Positions 24,633 to 33,452 of a DNA stretch of 64,000 nt are shown piece after piece. A program made the translations under genes and the position numbers. The notes under the pieces are model-generated. The model had not been told where the DNA came from, did no database searches, and saw nothing but the letters and a program-made list of their open reading frames with translations. Positions within the stretch are counted from its first letter, which is position 1. Each line of letters opens with the position of its first letter. Source of the stretch: Dictyobacter aurantiacus (lineage in GTDB: Bacteria > Chloroflexota > Ktedonobacteria > Ktedonobacterales > Ktedonobacteraceae); assembly GCF_003967515.1 (NCBI RefSeq), contig NZ_BIFQ01000002.1, positions 1,054,001 to 1,118,000 of the forward strand. The letters are read 5' to 3'.

Positions 24633-24870
24633 TTGACAGCTTGCTTCTATGAATACATACTGGTAACAGTTTACAAATGTTTTTGAGCGGGAACGAGCCA
24701 CTAAAAAACATTGACAGGTACTAAGTAGCTATAAAATTGACAGCTTGCTTCCAGGATTGCATACTGTTAAAGGTTCACAGGTGTTTCTGAGCACAGGGAA
24801 AGCCTGGAAATTAAAAAAATAGTACCAAGTACCTATAAGATTTGACTGTATAAATCATTGATTGCATACT
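24633..24870 (+). promoter_or_regulatory. three tandem near-identical promoters
   Basis: TTGACA-N17-CATACT at 24633-24661, TTGACA-N17-CATACT at 24737-24765 and TTGACT-N17-CATACT at 24842-24870. The units repeat every 104-105 bases and also share AAGTACCTATAAAA-like sequence just before the -35 and TTTCTGAGC-like sequence after the -10. All point toward the lysozyme-like gene at 25289. Confidence 0.75.
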
Positions 24871-25288
24871 ATTGATATCACTCAACTAGAAGTGCAAGCA
24901 CAATTTCCTCCAGAGATATCGACGAGATACCAGACATCGATACAATTTGTTTTCAATCAACAAATTTGAGTCATACTCACAGTAGTCCGTTATCGTAGAG
25001 CACGCAGTAGTAGTAGATCATTTGCCCCCAGGATTTGACTGTAGGATGCGACGGATCTGGACCAGGGTATAGACATTCACAAAGAAATACCAGTTTCCCA
25101 ATTTCGTTTTCCTGTTTAGACGACAACAGGGAATCCTTTTCCCATATGCTATAGACACAGGTTAGTCGTGTCCACGACTCCACCGGGTGGGCCACTGAAG
25201 AGGAAGCTCTGGTACATACATTATTATGTATGTATGTCCTGACAGGTTGACAGAACAGTGTACCGGACTGTAAGGAGGAGTATCTACA
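24871..25288 (+). other. long leader or RNA-coding spacer with an operator-like palindrome
   Basis: About 420 bases between the last tandem promoter and the lysozyme-like gene, with no supported reading frame. ACATACAT-TATT-ATGTATGT at 25214-25233 is a clean palindrome 40 bases before the ribosome site. The stretch could be a 5' leader or encode an untranslated RNA. Confidence 0.4.
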
Positions 25289-25759
25289 TTGATTTCAAGC
25301 AAATACACTGGAGAAACCATGAACAATACACATAAAAACACTATGAATACAACGCCAAAAATCCGATCCTTCAAACAGCGTCTACTGGGAATCGCGCTGG
25401 CTGTGATGTTTGCCTTTACACTGGCCGGGACATTTATGGGCATGCAAGCCACGACCACGCATGCGGCGACCAATGAGACCTACCTGGCCAGCATTATTCG
25501 CGGCGTGTTTGGTCAGTATTCCGACCAGGCGATGCGTATCGCGCAATGTGAATCAACCATGAATCCAAATGCACGCAACAGTATGGCCATCGGCGGCAGC
25601 TACGCCTCCGGTCTGTTCCAGATCCTCTATCCCAGCACCTGGAACGGCACCTCACAGGCTGGCAAGTCACCGTTTGATCCACAAGCCAATGCCCGTGCTG
25701 CCTATGAGCTGTTTAAAAACGACGGTTTCCGCTGGACCCAGTGGCAGTGTAAAGCTTGA
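25289..25759 (+). CDS. small secreted lysozyme-like (lytic transglycosylase-type) protein
   Basis: A 156-residue exported protein. The basic N-terminus and hydrophobic segment LLGIALAVMFAFTLAGTFMG end at a likely cleavage site after THAA. The mature domain has IAQCESTMNPNARN, whose Glu fits the catalytic Glu of the lysozyme/SLT/Rpf fold, then GSYASGLFQILYPSTWNG and NARAAYELFKNDGFRWTQW. It should cut or bind peptidoglycan outside the membrane. Two Cys (QCES, WQCKA) may pair. The TTG at 25289 is preferred because AAGGAGG lies ten bases before it; ATG at 25319 behind GGAGA is the alternative. It is expressed from one or all of the three tandem promoters upstream. Confidence 0.85.
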   Translation: MISSKYTGETMNNTHKNTMNTTPKIRSFKQRLLGIALAVMFAFTLAGTFMGMQATTTHAATNETYLASIIRGVFGQYSDQAMRIAQCESTMNPNARNSMAIGGSYASGLFQILYPSTWNGTSQAGKSPFDPQANARAAYELFKNDGFRWTQWQCKA

Positions 25760-25760
25760 T

Positions 25761-26098
25761 GAGGGTGTCAGACACACTTTTTTCTGGGGCGTGATAGCCT
25801 CCGTATGGGCGGCCGCATGCGCGGCCGCCCGGTTTTTTTATATGTAGGTGCGATAGGGGCGCATTCGCGCCCCTATCGCACCTACATATAATGGGTTGTT
25901 GCGCACCGCAGATCGCACCTACATATAATGGATTGTTGCGCACCGCAGATCGCACCTACATATAATGGATTGTTGCTCACTGTAGGTTGCACCTACATAT
26001 AATGGATTGCTGCTCACTGTAGGTTGCACCTACATATAATGGATTGCTGCTCACTGTAGGTTGCACCTACACATAATGGATTGCTGAGTACCATAGAG
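25761..26098. repeat. hairpin repeat element copy D with six 37-bp tandem repeats
   Basis: Starts GAGGGTGTCAGACACAC. The GC block forms GGGCGGCCGC/GCGGCCGCCC (25807-25830), then a perfect 24-bp stem pairs 25839-25862 with 25867-25890 (tip GCGC-ATTC-GCGC). From 25877 the right arm of the stem plus flank is reiterated as 37-bp units beginning at 25877, 25914, 25951, 25988, 26025 and 26062, with sequence drift increasing rightward. Confidence 0.85.
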
Positions 26099-26133
26099 CG
26101 AAAACTTAAGTATACTCCTCTTTCGTCTGTCAG

Positions 26134-27465
26134 TTAAGCGGGTCTGGAGGCTTGTGATTCCACTGTGTCGCCAGGGGCTACTTCAAGGCTGCGTTGTTTG
26201 GGCATTCTAACCAGTATGGTCAGTATTACCGCCAAAATCAGTGAGGCGGCCATAAAGATGAAGCCAGCGCCGGAGCCGCCTGTTATACCATTGAGCCAGC
26301 CTACGAAGAAGGCGCCAATAAATGAACCCAGCGCGCCCATGCCGTTGATCAGCGCCATCGATTCACCAGCCGCATTGCTGGGCAGAATCTCAGGCACAAT
26401 GGCAAAGAATGGACCATATGGGGCGTACATGCACCCACCAGCGATGACGAGGAACAGGAAAGCCAACCAGAAATTTCCGGGGCCAGCAAAATACGATATC
26501 ATGAAGGCCACGGCACCTACCAGCAAGAATGGCCAGACATACAACTTGCGTTGCAACGTGCGATCAGAAAAGTACGAAGCGACAAGCATGAGAATGGCCG
26601 CCAGCAGATAAGGCAAGGCGGAGAGTAACCCCGTCACACCAAGCTTGAGATTCGAGCCCGCTTTGATGATTGAGGGCAGCCAGAGAACAAAACCATAAAC
26701 GCCAATGCTCCAGAAGAAGTACTGAAGCGCGAGCAAGATAACACGTCCGGTACGGAAAGCGGCCCAGTAGTTCTTGACCTGGCTCAATCCCTGTTGCTCA
26801 TCCGCCAGAGTTTTCTCGACGCTTTCCGCCTGCGGACGTGAGAGCCAGGCGGCATCTCTGGGCCAATCATCAGCTAGCTTGAGCCAGATAAAAGCCCAGA
26901 TCAGCGAAGGAACCCCTTCCAGGATAAACATCCACTGCCAGCCCAGAGCCTGAATCAGATAGCCAGAAATAACCGACATCCATAAGACCGTTACCGGATT
27001 GCCAAGGATCAGAAAGGTATTGGCACGGGAACGCTCGCGCTTGGTAAACCAGTGCGTCAGAAAGACCAGCATCGCCGGGAAAACGACGCTCTCAGCAACA
27101 CCCAGGAGGAAACGGTCGATCATCAGTAACGGCACATTAGTGATAATGCCAGTAAGCGCCGCCAGGATACTCCAGGCGATCAGGGCCCAGAAGACCAGCA
27201 TCCTGGCGCTCCTGCGCTGCGCGAAATTGGCACCAGGGATCTGAAAAAAGAAGTATCCTAAAAAGAAAAGCGCTCCCAGCCAGGAAGAAATGAGCGAGGT
27301 AATCCCCAGCGTCTTCTCCAACCCTCCTGCCGCTCCAAAGCTAAAGTTTGCGCGATCAAGATAGGCAAGACTATATGTAATAAATGCCAGGGGCATTAGT
27401 CGCGCCCAGCGGTTCGCTGGCAGTGCCTCGGTGTTGACCGCGACGACATTCTGTTCTTTCATCAT
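26134..27465 (-). CDS. MFS transporter, anion:cation symporter (ACS) family
   Basis: A 443-residue permease with twelve predicted membrane helices and a central cytoplasmic loop (residues about 200-245). The first helix has LAYLDRANFSFGAAGG, close to the YLDRxNxxxA signature of ACS symporters, and the first loop ends FAQRRSARM. MFS-A-like RERSRAN follows helix 4. Family members import organic anions such as tartrate, phthalate, glucarate or hydroxyphenylacetate with protons. No catabolic gene is adjacent to name the substrate. AAGGAT precedes two consecutive ATG codons; the first is used. Confidence 0.92.
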   Translation of the reverse strand: MMKEQNVVAVNTEALPANRWARLMPLAFITYSLAYLDRANFSFGAAGGLEKTLGITSLISSWLGALFFLGYFFFQIPGANFAQRRSARMLVFWALIAWSILAALTGIITNVPLLMIDRFLLGVAESVVFPAMLVFLTHWFTKRERSRANTFLILGNPVTVLWMSVISGYLIQALGWQWMFILEGVPSLIWAFIWLKLADDWPRDAAWLSRPQAESVEKTLADEQQGLSQVKNYWAAFRTGRVILLALQYFFWSIGVYGFVLWLPSIIKAGSNLKLGVTGLLSALPYLLAAILMLVASYFSDRTLQRKLYVWPFLLVGAVAFMISYFAGPGNFWLAFLFLVIAGGCMYAPYGPFFAIVPEILPSNAAGESMALINGMGALGSFIGAFFVGWLNGITGGSGAGFIFMAASLILAVILTILVRMPKQRSLEVAPGDTVESQASRPA

Positions 27466-27531
27466 CGATCCTTCGTATTTCTAATGCTCGCGCTCATCAA
27501 TGCGCTTGCCACAACATATATGCATGTCTCT

Positions 27532-27733
27532 GAGACTGTGTCTTACCCTCGTCACCCTGGGGGCACGTCAGCGCCCCCGCACAGGCGTCCGCTACGCGGC
27601 CGCACTGGTTTTGTGTGTTGGTGCAAGGGGTGCGCGGATACGCACCCCTTGCACCAACACACAACGGACTCGTGAACACCGCAGGTGCGAAACCTCATCC
27701 ATACCGCAAGCGATGAGCATGAGCGTAAGACAA
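27532..27733. repeat. hairpin repeat element, copy E
   Basis: Starts GAGACTGTGTCTTACCCTCG, with GGGGGCACGTCAGCGCCCCC, then GGCGTCCGCTACGCGGCCGC, and a perfect 24-bp stem pairing 27611-27634 with 27641-27664. The right flank ACTCGTGAACACCGCAGGTG and GATGAGCATGAGCGTAAGAC follow the family pattern. Confidence 0.85.
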
Positions 27734-27738
27734 ATTTT

Positions 27739-27948
27739 GAGAATGTGCCTTACCCCCGTCATATAGGGGCATATCAGCACCCCCGCATGGGCGTCCGCTG
27801 CGCGGCCGCACCGGTTTTGTGTGTTGGTGCAACTGGGGCGCGGATGCGCCCCAGTTGCACCAACACACAATAGGCTGTTGAGCACCATAAGGTAGGTACG
27901 AAAACCCACGCTGGCCGCAAGCCATCATCATGAGAGTCAGATACGCTC
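27739..27948. repeat. hairpin repeat element, copy F
   Basis: Directly follows copy E in the same orientation. It runs from GAGAATGTGCCTTAC to GAGAGTCAGATACGCTC and has a perfect 25-bp stem pairing 27817-27841 with 27846-27870 (GGAT loop). The stem is close to that of copy A, whose arms begin with the same 17 bases. Confidence 0.85.
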
Positions 27949-28089
27949 TGGGATGAGATTGCTGTTGCATGACGATCACATCGGTGTGATGCTGTAAAAA
28001 AACATCTTTGGTGGAAAGGAATTATCTTTTATCTCTATCACTTTTCACCTTGAAAGAAGGATACCAACCAGAGGTTAGAAAGGGGTAAG

Positions 28090-28255
28090 AAGGTGTCTTA
28101 CTCTTTTGTCTTAATAGGGGCATGTCAGCGCCCCCGCATGGGCGGCCGCTGGCGCGGCCGCGCTGTTTTTTCTGTTGGAGCAGGGTGCGCACCTGCGCAC
28201 CCTGCTCCAACAGAAGATTGGTTGCTGCGCATCATAGGTGCACAGGCTACAGGCG
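28090..28255. repeat. hairpin repeat element, copy G
   Basis: Shorter copy: AGGTGTCTTACTC at the left, GCCCCCGCATGGGCGGCCGC, then a perfect 21-bp stem pairing 28170-28190 with 28195-28215. The right end is decayed and runs into the 3' side of the degenerate histidine kinase gene. Confidence 0.75.
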
Positions 28256-28328
28256 GCACTAACCTAAATTTAGCTGACAAGTACCACAGGCCGTGCCAAT
28301 CAAAGAACAAAGGGGAATCTCTGACTGG

Positions 28329-30218
28329 CTAGCCGATATCTGGCAGGCGGCAGGTGGTAGATTTTTCTTCACAATAAATGGGGAGGGTAATGTAGAAGGT
28401 GCATGTGGGTCGGTCGTCTTCAAACGACTCGAACCAGATCTGGCCGCGATGCAGTTCTATCAGGGCGCGACAAAGATAGAGTTCAAGTCCGGTACCGGTA
28501 CAGCTGTGAGCATCACGGGCGCTACTGAAACGCTTAAACATCCCGGCTTGCTGCCCGGGAGGAATACACAGTCCATGATTTTGTATGCTCACAACCGCGA
28601 CACCGACATGCGCTGCTTCAAGACCTACCGAGATGTCCAGGTCAATGGGACCGCCAGTGGGACTATACGTGATCGTATAATGAATTAAATTGGTCAGAAC
28701 CTGCTCTATACGCTCGACATCAACCTCCACTAACAGTTGATCCGGCACAGTACGGATGTTGAGTTGATGCCTGGCAGCGGTTGGCTGGACACGCTGAACA
28801 ACCCGGCGCACCAGAGCGAGTAAATCATGTGGCGTCGGCTGTATGTTCAGACAGCCCGCCTGTAGACGTGTAACATCCAATAAATGATTGGAAAGCTCGG
28901 CCATGCTAGCGGTCGCTTGTTCAATACCCTCAATGGCCTCCAGTTGCCCGTGAGTCAGCGTAGCCCCACGGCCGCGTTTAGACTGCCGCATCAAGGTTTG
29001 CGTGCAGCCGCGTAAGGTTGACAGGGGAGCGAGGAGCTCTCGGGCCGCAATATCAATAAACTCATCCTTCAAACGCTCGACATCGATCGATATGGTTATA
29101 TCTTGATGCACAACAACGACTAAAGGTCCCCGATCTTGTAAAGAGAGAACATTGCGCATCGTAGGCCACAGCCAGCGTGGAATACCGATCAAAGAGGTGC
29201 TCACATTCATGGGCACGCAGCGACCATCGGCGTAACGTAATTTTTCCAGTCGTCGATATGTCGTTTTCCTTTGCTGTATCGCCCGCATAATAGCCAGTTG
29301 TTCCAAAGGAATGTGAACGCCATTTTCATCTAAGATCATAATCTGGCTCTGACGCAAAAACTCATCCCATGGCTGACCCGCCATCCATTGACCTTGCCAT
29401 AAAGCAGAGGCCGCGCGATTCATCAACACCAGGCGCGCTTCAGGTCCATGCACCAGGTAGATGCGACCAGGCATTTCATCGATGATGAGTTGCAAAACGG
29501 ACCTTTGCGCCTCTACTTCCTGCTGTACCTTCTGATTCGTGGCGCACAACTGCACACGACGGCATGAACGGATATTTTCAAGGGACGCGGCCGCTACCGT
29601 TACCAGGCCAGTCACCAGCAATTCATCACAGGCAGAGAAATGCCCTGGCTGTGAGTGTCCGAGCAGTAAAGCGCCGATAACGGCACCATCAGAATTCAGC
29701 ATGGGAGCGCCAAGGAAGCTACGTATAGGAGGGTGTTCGGGAGGCAAGGGAGCCTGCGACGACTCGGCACAGCGCGGATCGCGCACATGTGGGCTAAACA
29801 TATCACCACTGGCCTCACGCTCTGTCAAATACGCGCAATAAGCGGTCAGATCGGGGGCCAGAATATCATCGATGCGCACCGGGAACCCATGCTTAAAAAT
29901 AGGGCGTAACAGACCAATGCTCCCTAGAGGGACGGAGTGGGCGAAGGCGCGCTGCTCATCACTAATACCCACCACACTGACGATATGGAAAAAGCTCTCA
30001 TCCTCTGAATCAACCGGTTTCCCGTCCACATCGACGGCGCACAAAGAGCAGGCCGCCATCTCCGCCGTTGCCACCGCGCAACAGGTACTGGTTATATGTT
30101 CAATTAATCGTCCTTCATCGGTTTCGCGCATCAACGCCATGCCTGTGCGGGCGAAGGCAGCCCCACGCCTGGATGTATCCACATTCCAATCAGAATTATT
30201 GGTCGCCGTTGAAACCAT
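28329..30218 (-). CDS. GAF-PAS histidine kinase homologue with degenerate catalytic core
   Basis: A 629-residue protein. A GAF domain spans about 15-215 (SFLGAPMLNSDGAVIGALLL), a PAS-like domain about 240-365 (IIDEMPGRIYLVHGPEARLV). The kinase region is altered at key sites: the H box reads IAARELLAPL, so the phosphoacceptor His is R393; the N box is LTNLIHYTITYSP with Tyr for the key Asn; the G1 box is SIQNHGLCIPP instead of D-x-G-x-G. Only G2 (GTGLELYLCRALIELH) is near normal. It probably cannot autophosphorylate and may act as an ATP-independent sensor or partner. It is divergent from an intact kinase at 30551. GAGGTG precedes the ATG. Confidence 0.87.
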   Translation of the reverse strand: MVSTATNNSDWNVDTSRRGAAFARTGMALMRETDEGRLIEHITSTCCAVATAEMAACSLCAVDVDGKPVDSEDESFFHIVSVVGISDEQRAFAHSVPLGSIGLLRPIFKHGFPVRIDDILAPDLTAYCAYLTEREASGDMFSPHVRDPRCAESSQAPLPPEHPPIRSFLGAPMLNSDGAVIGALLLGHSQPGHFSACDELLVTGLVTVAAASLENIRSCRRVQLCATNQKVQQEVEAQRSVLQLIIDEMPGRIYLVHGPEARLVLMNRAASALWQGQWMAGQPWDEFLRQSQIMILDENGVHIPLEQLAIMRAIQQRKTTYRRLEKLRYADGRCVPMNVSTSLIGIPRWLWPTMRNVLSLQDRGPLVVVVHQDITISIDVERLKDEFIDIAARELLAPLSTLRGCTQTLMRQSKRGRGATLTHGQLEAIEGIEQATASMAELSNHLLDVTRLQAGCLNIQPTPHDLLALVRRVVQRVQPTAARHQLNIRTVPDQLLVEVDVERIEQVLTNLIHYTITYSPTGGPIDLDISVGLEAAHVGVAVVSIQNHGLCIPPGQQAGMFKRFSSARDAHSCTGTGLELYLCRALIELHRGQIWFESFEDDRPTCTFYITLPIYCEEKSTTCRLPDIG

Positions 30219-30550
30219 AAAAACTCACCTCGTATAGCGCAGCCACAGTACCGCTTCCCACCTTAAACCCATCAATATATTACTTATAATATATATGTAA
30301 CACTATAAATCATTACTAGAGCAAGCTTAAGTATATACATTTACCAATATTCAACCGCTACATTTTCTGTGATGCCATTGTGATAGTGTAATACGCTCTG
30401 TGCTCTCTTTGTGAGTACTGAAATCTATACTAGCCCATATCGGCAAATAGAATTTTCGCAACCCATAAAGATTTCATTGTTACTGCTCCACCAATGATCA
30501 ACTTTGAGAACTACAACAAGCAAAAAAGCATCACGAGAAGGAGGAGGTGG
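30219..30550. other. intergenic region of the divergent kinase pair
   Basis: About 330 AT-rich bases holding both promoters. ACTTATAATATATATG near 30285 contains a TATAAT box, but I see no matched -35. No gene or hairpin is present. Confidence 0.4.
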
Positions 30551-31399
30551 ATGAGAGATATGATAGAAGAAAAAAACCGGTCCGCCATAGATCTGCTCAC
30601 GACCCTGAGCCATGAATTAAGGACCCCTCTCACAGCGATCAAAGGCTATACATCGACCCTGGTGCGGCATGAACAACGCCTGAGAAAGTGGGAACGCCTG
30701 GAATTTCTGCAGGCCATCCAGCAGGCCAGTGAACAGTTGGAGGTGCTGATAAATCAGATCATCGAAGTCCAACAGCTTGAGGCGGAGCCTATTATCCTGG
30801 AACAGAGGCAGGTGAATCTCTGCCAGCTTATCAAAGAAGTGGTGGCAGATGTCCGCGACACAGCTCAGCACTCGCTGCGCTTTCAGCACAGCCATCCCAC
30901 AGATCCCCATCCCGTCTTTCAGTTCGAGATTACCGGCTGCACCGAAGGGCAGGAAACCCCACACCAGTTCATCTATGCGGACCGCGAACGCCTGAGGGAA
31001 GTGCTCAAGAATATCTTAGAAAATGCCCTGCTCTATTCGCCACACGGAGGAACCATCGAGGTGGGAGTCCGCACGATAAGCATGGATCAAATACTGCCAA
31101 CCATGCCGCCCACCAATGCCCGAGACCAGGTTCAGGCACACGGCACCGCAACCGCTTATAATCAACGTATGGTCGAGATATGGGTTCGCGATCACGGCAT
31201 AGGCATTGAGCCGCAACACCTGAACGAAATCTTTGAGGTATTCCACCGTGTCGATACGCGCCTGACTCGTGAAGTGAGAGGATTAGGACTTGGATTAGCT
31301 ATCAGCAAGCGCATCATAGAGCTCCACAATGGCACCATCTGGGCCGAAAGCGAACCGGGTAAGGGCAGCGTCTTCCACATTCTGCTCGCCGCCGCCTGA
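30551..31399 (+). CDS. histidine kinase core without a sensor domain
   Basis: A 282-residue protein consisting almost entirely of the dimerisation and catalytic domains. The H box is DLLTTLSHELRTPLTAIKGY near residue 22; the N box is KNILENALLYSPHGG; G1 is VRDHGIGIEPQHL; G2 is GLGLGLAISKRIIELH. All residues needed for autophosphorylation are present. It starts directly before the H box, so signal input must come from a partner. The divergent degenerate sensor kinase at 28329 has sensor domains but no functional H box, and is a natural candidate. AAGGAGG lies six bases before the ATG at 30551; ATG at 30494 lacks a site. Confidence 0.92.
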   Translation: MRDMIEEKNRSAIDLLTTLSHELRTPLTAIKGYTSTLVRHEQRLRKWERLEFLQAIQQASEQLEVLINQIIEVQQLEAEPIILEQRQVNLCQLIKEVVADVRDTAQHSLRFQHSHPTDPHPVFQFEITGCTEGQETPHQFIYADRERLREVLKNILENALLYSPHGGTIEVGVRTISMDQILPTMPPTNARDQVQAHGTATAYNQRMVEIWVRDHGIGIEPQHLNEIFEVFHRVDTRLTREVRGLGLGLAISKRIIELHNGTIWAESEPGKGSVFHILLAAA

Positions 31400-31683
31400 G
31401 CACGTCAAAGATAATCTGTGATGTAAAATAAGACATACTTATTATATGCCCATAAAATTGATCCAACTATGCACATCTGGAGCCACCTTAACTGTAACTC
31501 TCCAATTTAGCTTGTCAGCAAGCATATCCATATGGTAGTATGTGAAAAGAAACGTGCATTAAGCGTGGCTCATGCAAGCTCTACCGATATAGCATGTGGG
31601 GAATACAGCGCACATAACTATTTATCAATCCATAACCATGCTAAAAATGAGTCATACTTATTTTAGTGAAGGGAATAAAGCCC

Positions 31684-33003
31684 GTGACCACCACCCCGAT
31701 CACCATTACCCACTTCAAGACACATGATATTCGCTTCCCCACCTCGCTGGCGCTCGACGGATCGGATGCCATGAACAAAAACCCGGACTATTCGGCCGCC
31801 TACGTGATTCTCTATACCGACCAGCCAGGTCTGGAAGGTCACGGACTGACCTTCACCATCGGTCGGGGCAACGAGATCTGTGTAACCGCCATTGAGGCGC
31901 TGGCGCCCATGCTGGTTGGACTGACACTGGAATCCTTGACCACCGATATGGCCGCCTGCTGGCGCCTGCTGACCGGAGATAGCCAGTTGCGCTGGATCGG
32001 TCCGGAAAAGGGCGCCATCCACCTGGCAACGGCGGCCGTGATTAACGCGGTCTGGGACCTCTATGCGAAGACGGAAGGGAAGCCATTGTGGAAGTTGCTG
32101 GTGGATATGACACCGGAACAATTGGTTGCCTGCATCGATTTCCGCTATCTCACCGATGCTCTGACCCCCGATGAAGCACTACACATCCTACAAGAGCGGG
32201 CACTGAGCAAAACTGAACGCGAGCAAGAGATGCAGCTGATAGGATATCCGGCCTATACCACCTCGGCCGGCTGGCTCGGCTATAGCGATGAGAAGATCGA
32301 GGCGCTCTGCCGCGAGGCGAGCGAGCAGGGATGGACGCATTTTAAGCTCAAGGTCGGCTCCAGCCTGACCGACGATGTGCGGCGCGCCCGCATCATGCGC
32401 GGCATCATCGGTCCAGACCGCAGGTTGATGATGGATGCCAACCAGTATTGGGATGTTCCAGAGGCGATCGCCTATATGCGACAACTGGCGCCGTTCGATC
32501 CCTGGTGGATCGAAGAACCAACCAGTCCCGACGACATCCTGGGGCACGCCGCGATCGCCCGCGCCATCGCGCCTATAAAGGTAGCCACCGGCGAACACGT
32601 CCAGAATCGCATCATCTTCAAACAGCTATTGCAGGCAAAGGCAATCGACTTCTGTCAGATCGACGCCTGCCGACTGGGTGGCGTCAACGAAGTGCTGGCC
32701 GTGCTGCTGCTGGCGGCGAAATTCGGCATCCCAGTCTGCCCCCATGCTGGCGGCGTCGGGCTGTGTGAATATGTCCAGCATCTCTCACTACTCGACTATA
32801 TCTGCATCAGTGGCAACCTGGAGAACCGCATCCTGGAATACGTCGATCACCTGCACGAACACTTCGAGCACCCGGTTGTTATTCACAACGGACACTACAT
32901 GCCCCCTACCGCCCCCGGCTATAGCATCACCATGCATCCCTCCTCACTTCACGAGTACGCTTATCCTGAAGGTCCCGCCTGGCAGGCATTGCAACACAAA
33001 TAG
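31684..33003 (+). CDS. L-fuconate dehydratase (enolase superfamily)
   Basis: A 439-residue enolase-superfamily enzyme that dehydrates L-fuconate to 2-keto-3-deoxy-L-fuconate in the non-phosphorylated fucose pathway. The N-terminal capping domain begins THFKTHDIRFPTSLALDGSD, a FucD hallmark. The barrel has THFKLKVGSS (catalytic Lys), LMMDANQYW and IEEPTSPDD (metal ligands), KVATGEH and VCPHAGGVGLCEYV with the catalytic His. Length fits FucD. The GTG at 31684 follows AAGGGA nine bases earlier; another GTG at 31666 has no site. No other fucose gene is beside it, so the rest of the pathway is elsewhere. Confidence 0.93.
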   Translation: MTTTPITITHFKTHDIRFPTSLALDGSDAMNKNPDYSAAYVILYTDQPGLEGHGLTFTIGRGNEICVTAIEALAPMLVGLTLESLTTDMAACWRLLTGDSQLRWIGPEKGAIHLATAAVINAVWDLYAKTEGKPLWKLLVDMTPEQLVACIDFRYLTDALTPDEALHILQERALSKTEREQEMQLIGYPAYTTSAGWLGYSDEKIEALCREASEQGWTHFKLKVGSSLTDDVRRARIMRGIIGPDRRLMMDANQYWDVPEAIAYMRQLAPFDPWWIEEPTSPDDILGHAAIARAIAPIKVATGEHVQNRIIFKQLLQAKAIDFCQIDACRLGGVNEVLAVLLLAAKFGIPVCPHAGGVGLCEYVQHLSLLDYICISGNLENRILEYVDHLHEHFEHPVVIHNGHYMPPTAPGYSITMHPSSLHEYAYPEGPAWQALQHK

Positions 33004-33023
33004 TCCGCTCAACGTGCATATTT

Positions 33024-33099
33024 TTGTTTATGGGTTGGCGCAGTACAACGGGTAGCTGCCTTCGCAGCTACCCGTTGTACTGCGCCAACCCATAAACAA
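33024..33099. terminator. 36-bp perfect hairpin after the fuconate dehydratase gene
   Basis: Arms 33024-33059 and 33064-33099 match perfectly around a CTTC loop. One of the two longest stems here. Confidence 0.8.
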
Positions 33100-33307
33100 C
33101 CAATGAACTTTTGGTATGCCGGGTACCATAAAAAGCAGGGGAGCGATTGATACTGTATACCTGCAAGGGACCGATACAACAGTCATAGAAGAAATGCAAG
33201 GACAAAAAAATTTCGGACCGCTATTAAATGTGTGAATACCACACATAGAAGCGGCAATGAATCGTGATATAGTTCTATGCCGATAGCAGGTTTCTGATCG
33301 ACACGAG

Positions 33308-33412
33308 TGATATAATTTTCTCTATACATCTTTGTGGTGAGGAAACGCTTCTCACCATCAAGAGTGGACGGAAAACGCCCCCGGACCGCCATCACAAGCG
33401 GTCGGGGGGCGT
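33308..33412 (+). promoter_or_regulatory. extended -10 promoter and leader hairpin of the PFK gene
   Basis: TGATATAAT at 33308-33316 is an extended -10 box. In the leader, ACGCCCCCGGACCGC (33375-33389) pairs with 33398-33412 with one mismatch, 40 bases before the start codon, and could act as an attenuator or protect the 5' end. No T-run follows directly. Confidence 0.5.
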
Positions 33413-33452
33413 AAGTAATAGAGAGTAAGTCTCAGTTGAAAAGAGGTTTTCC

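Noticed and set aside
25877-26098. 37-bp tandem repeats considered as a CRISPR array
   Set aside because: The units are contiguous with no spacers and drift steadily; no cas gene is present.
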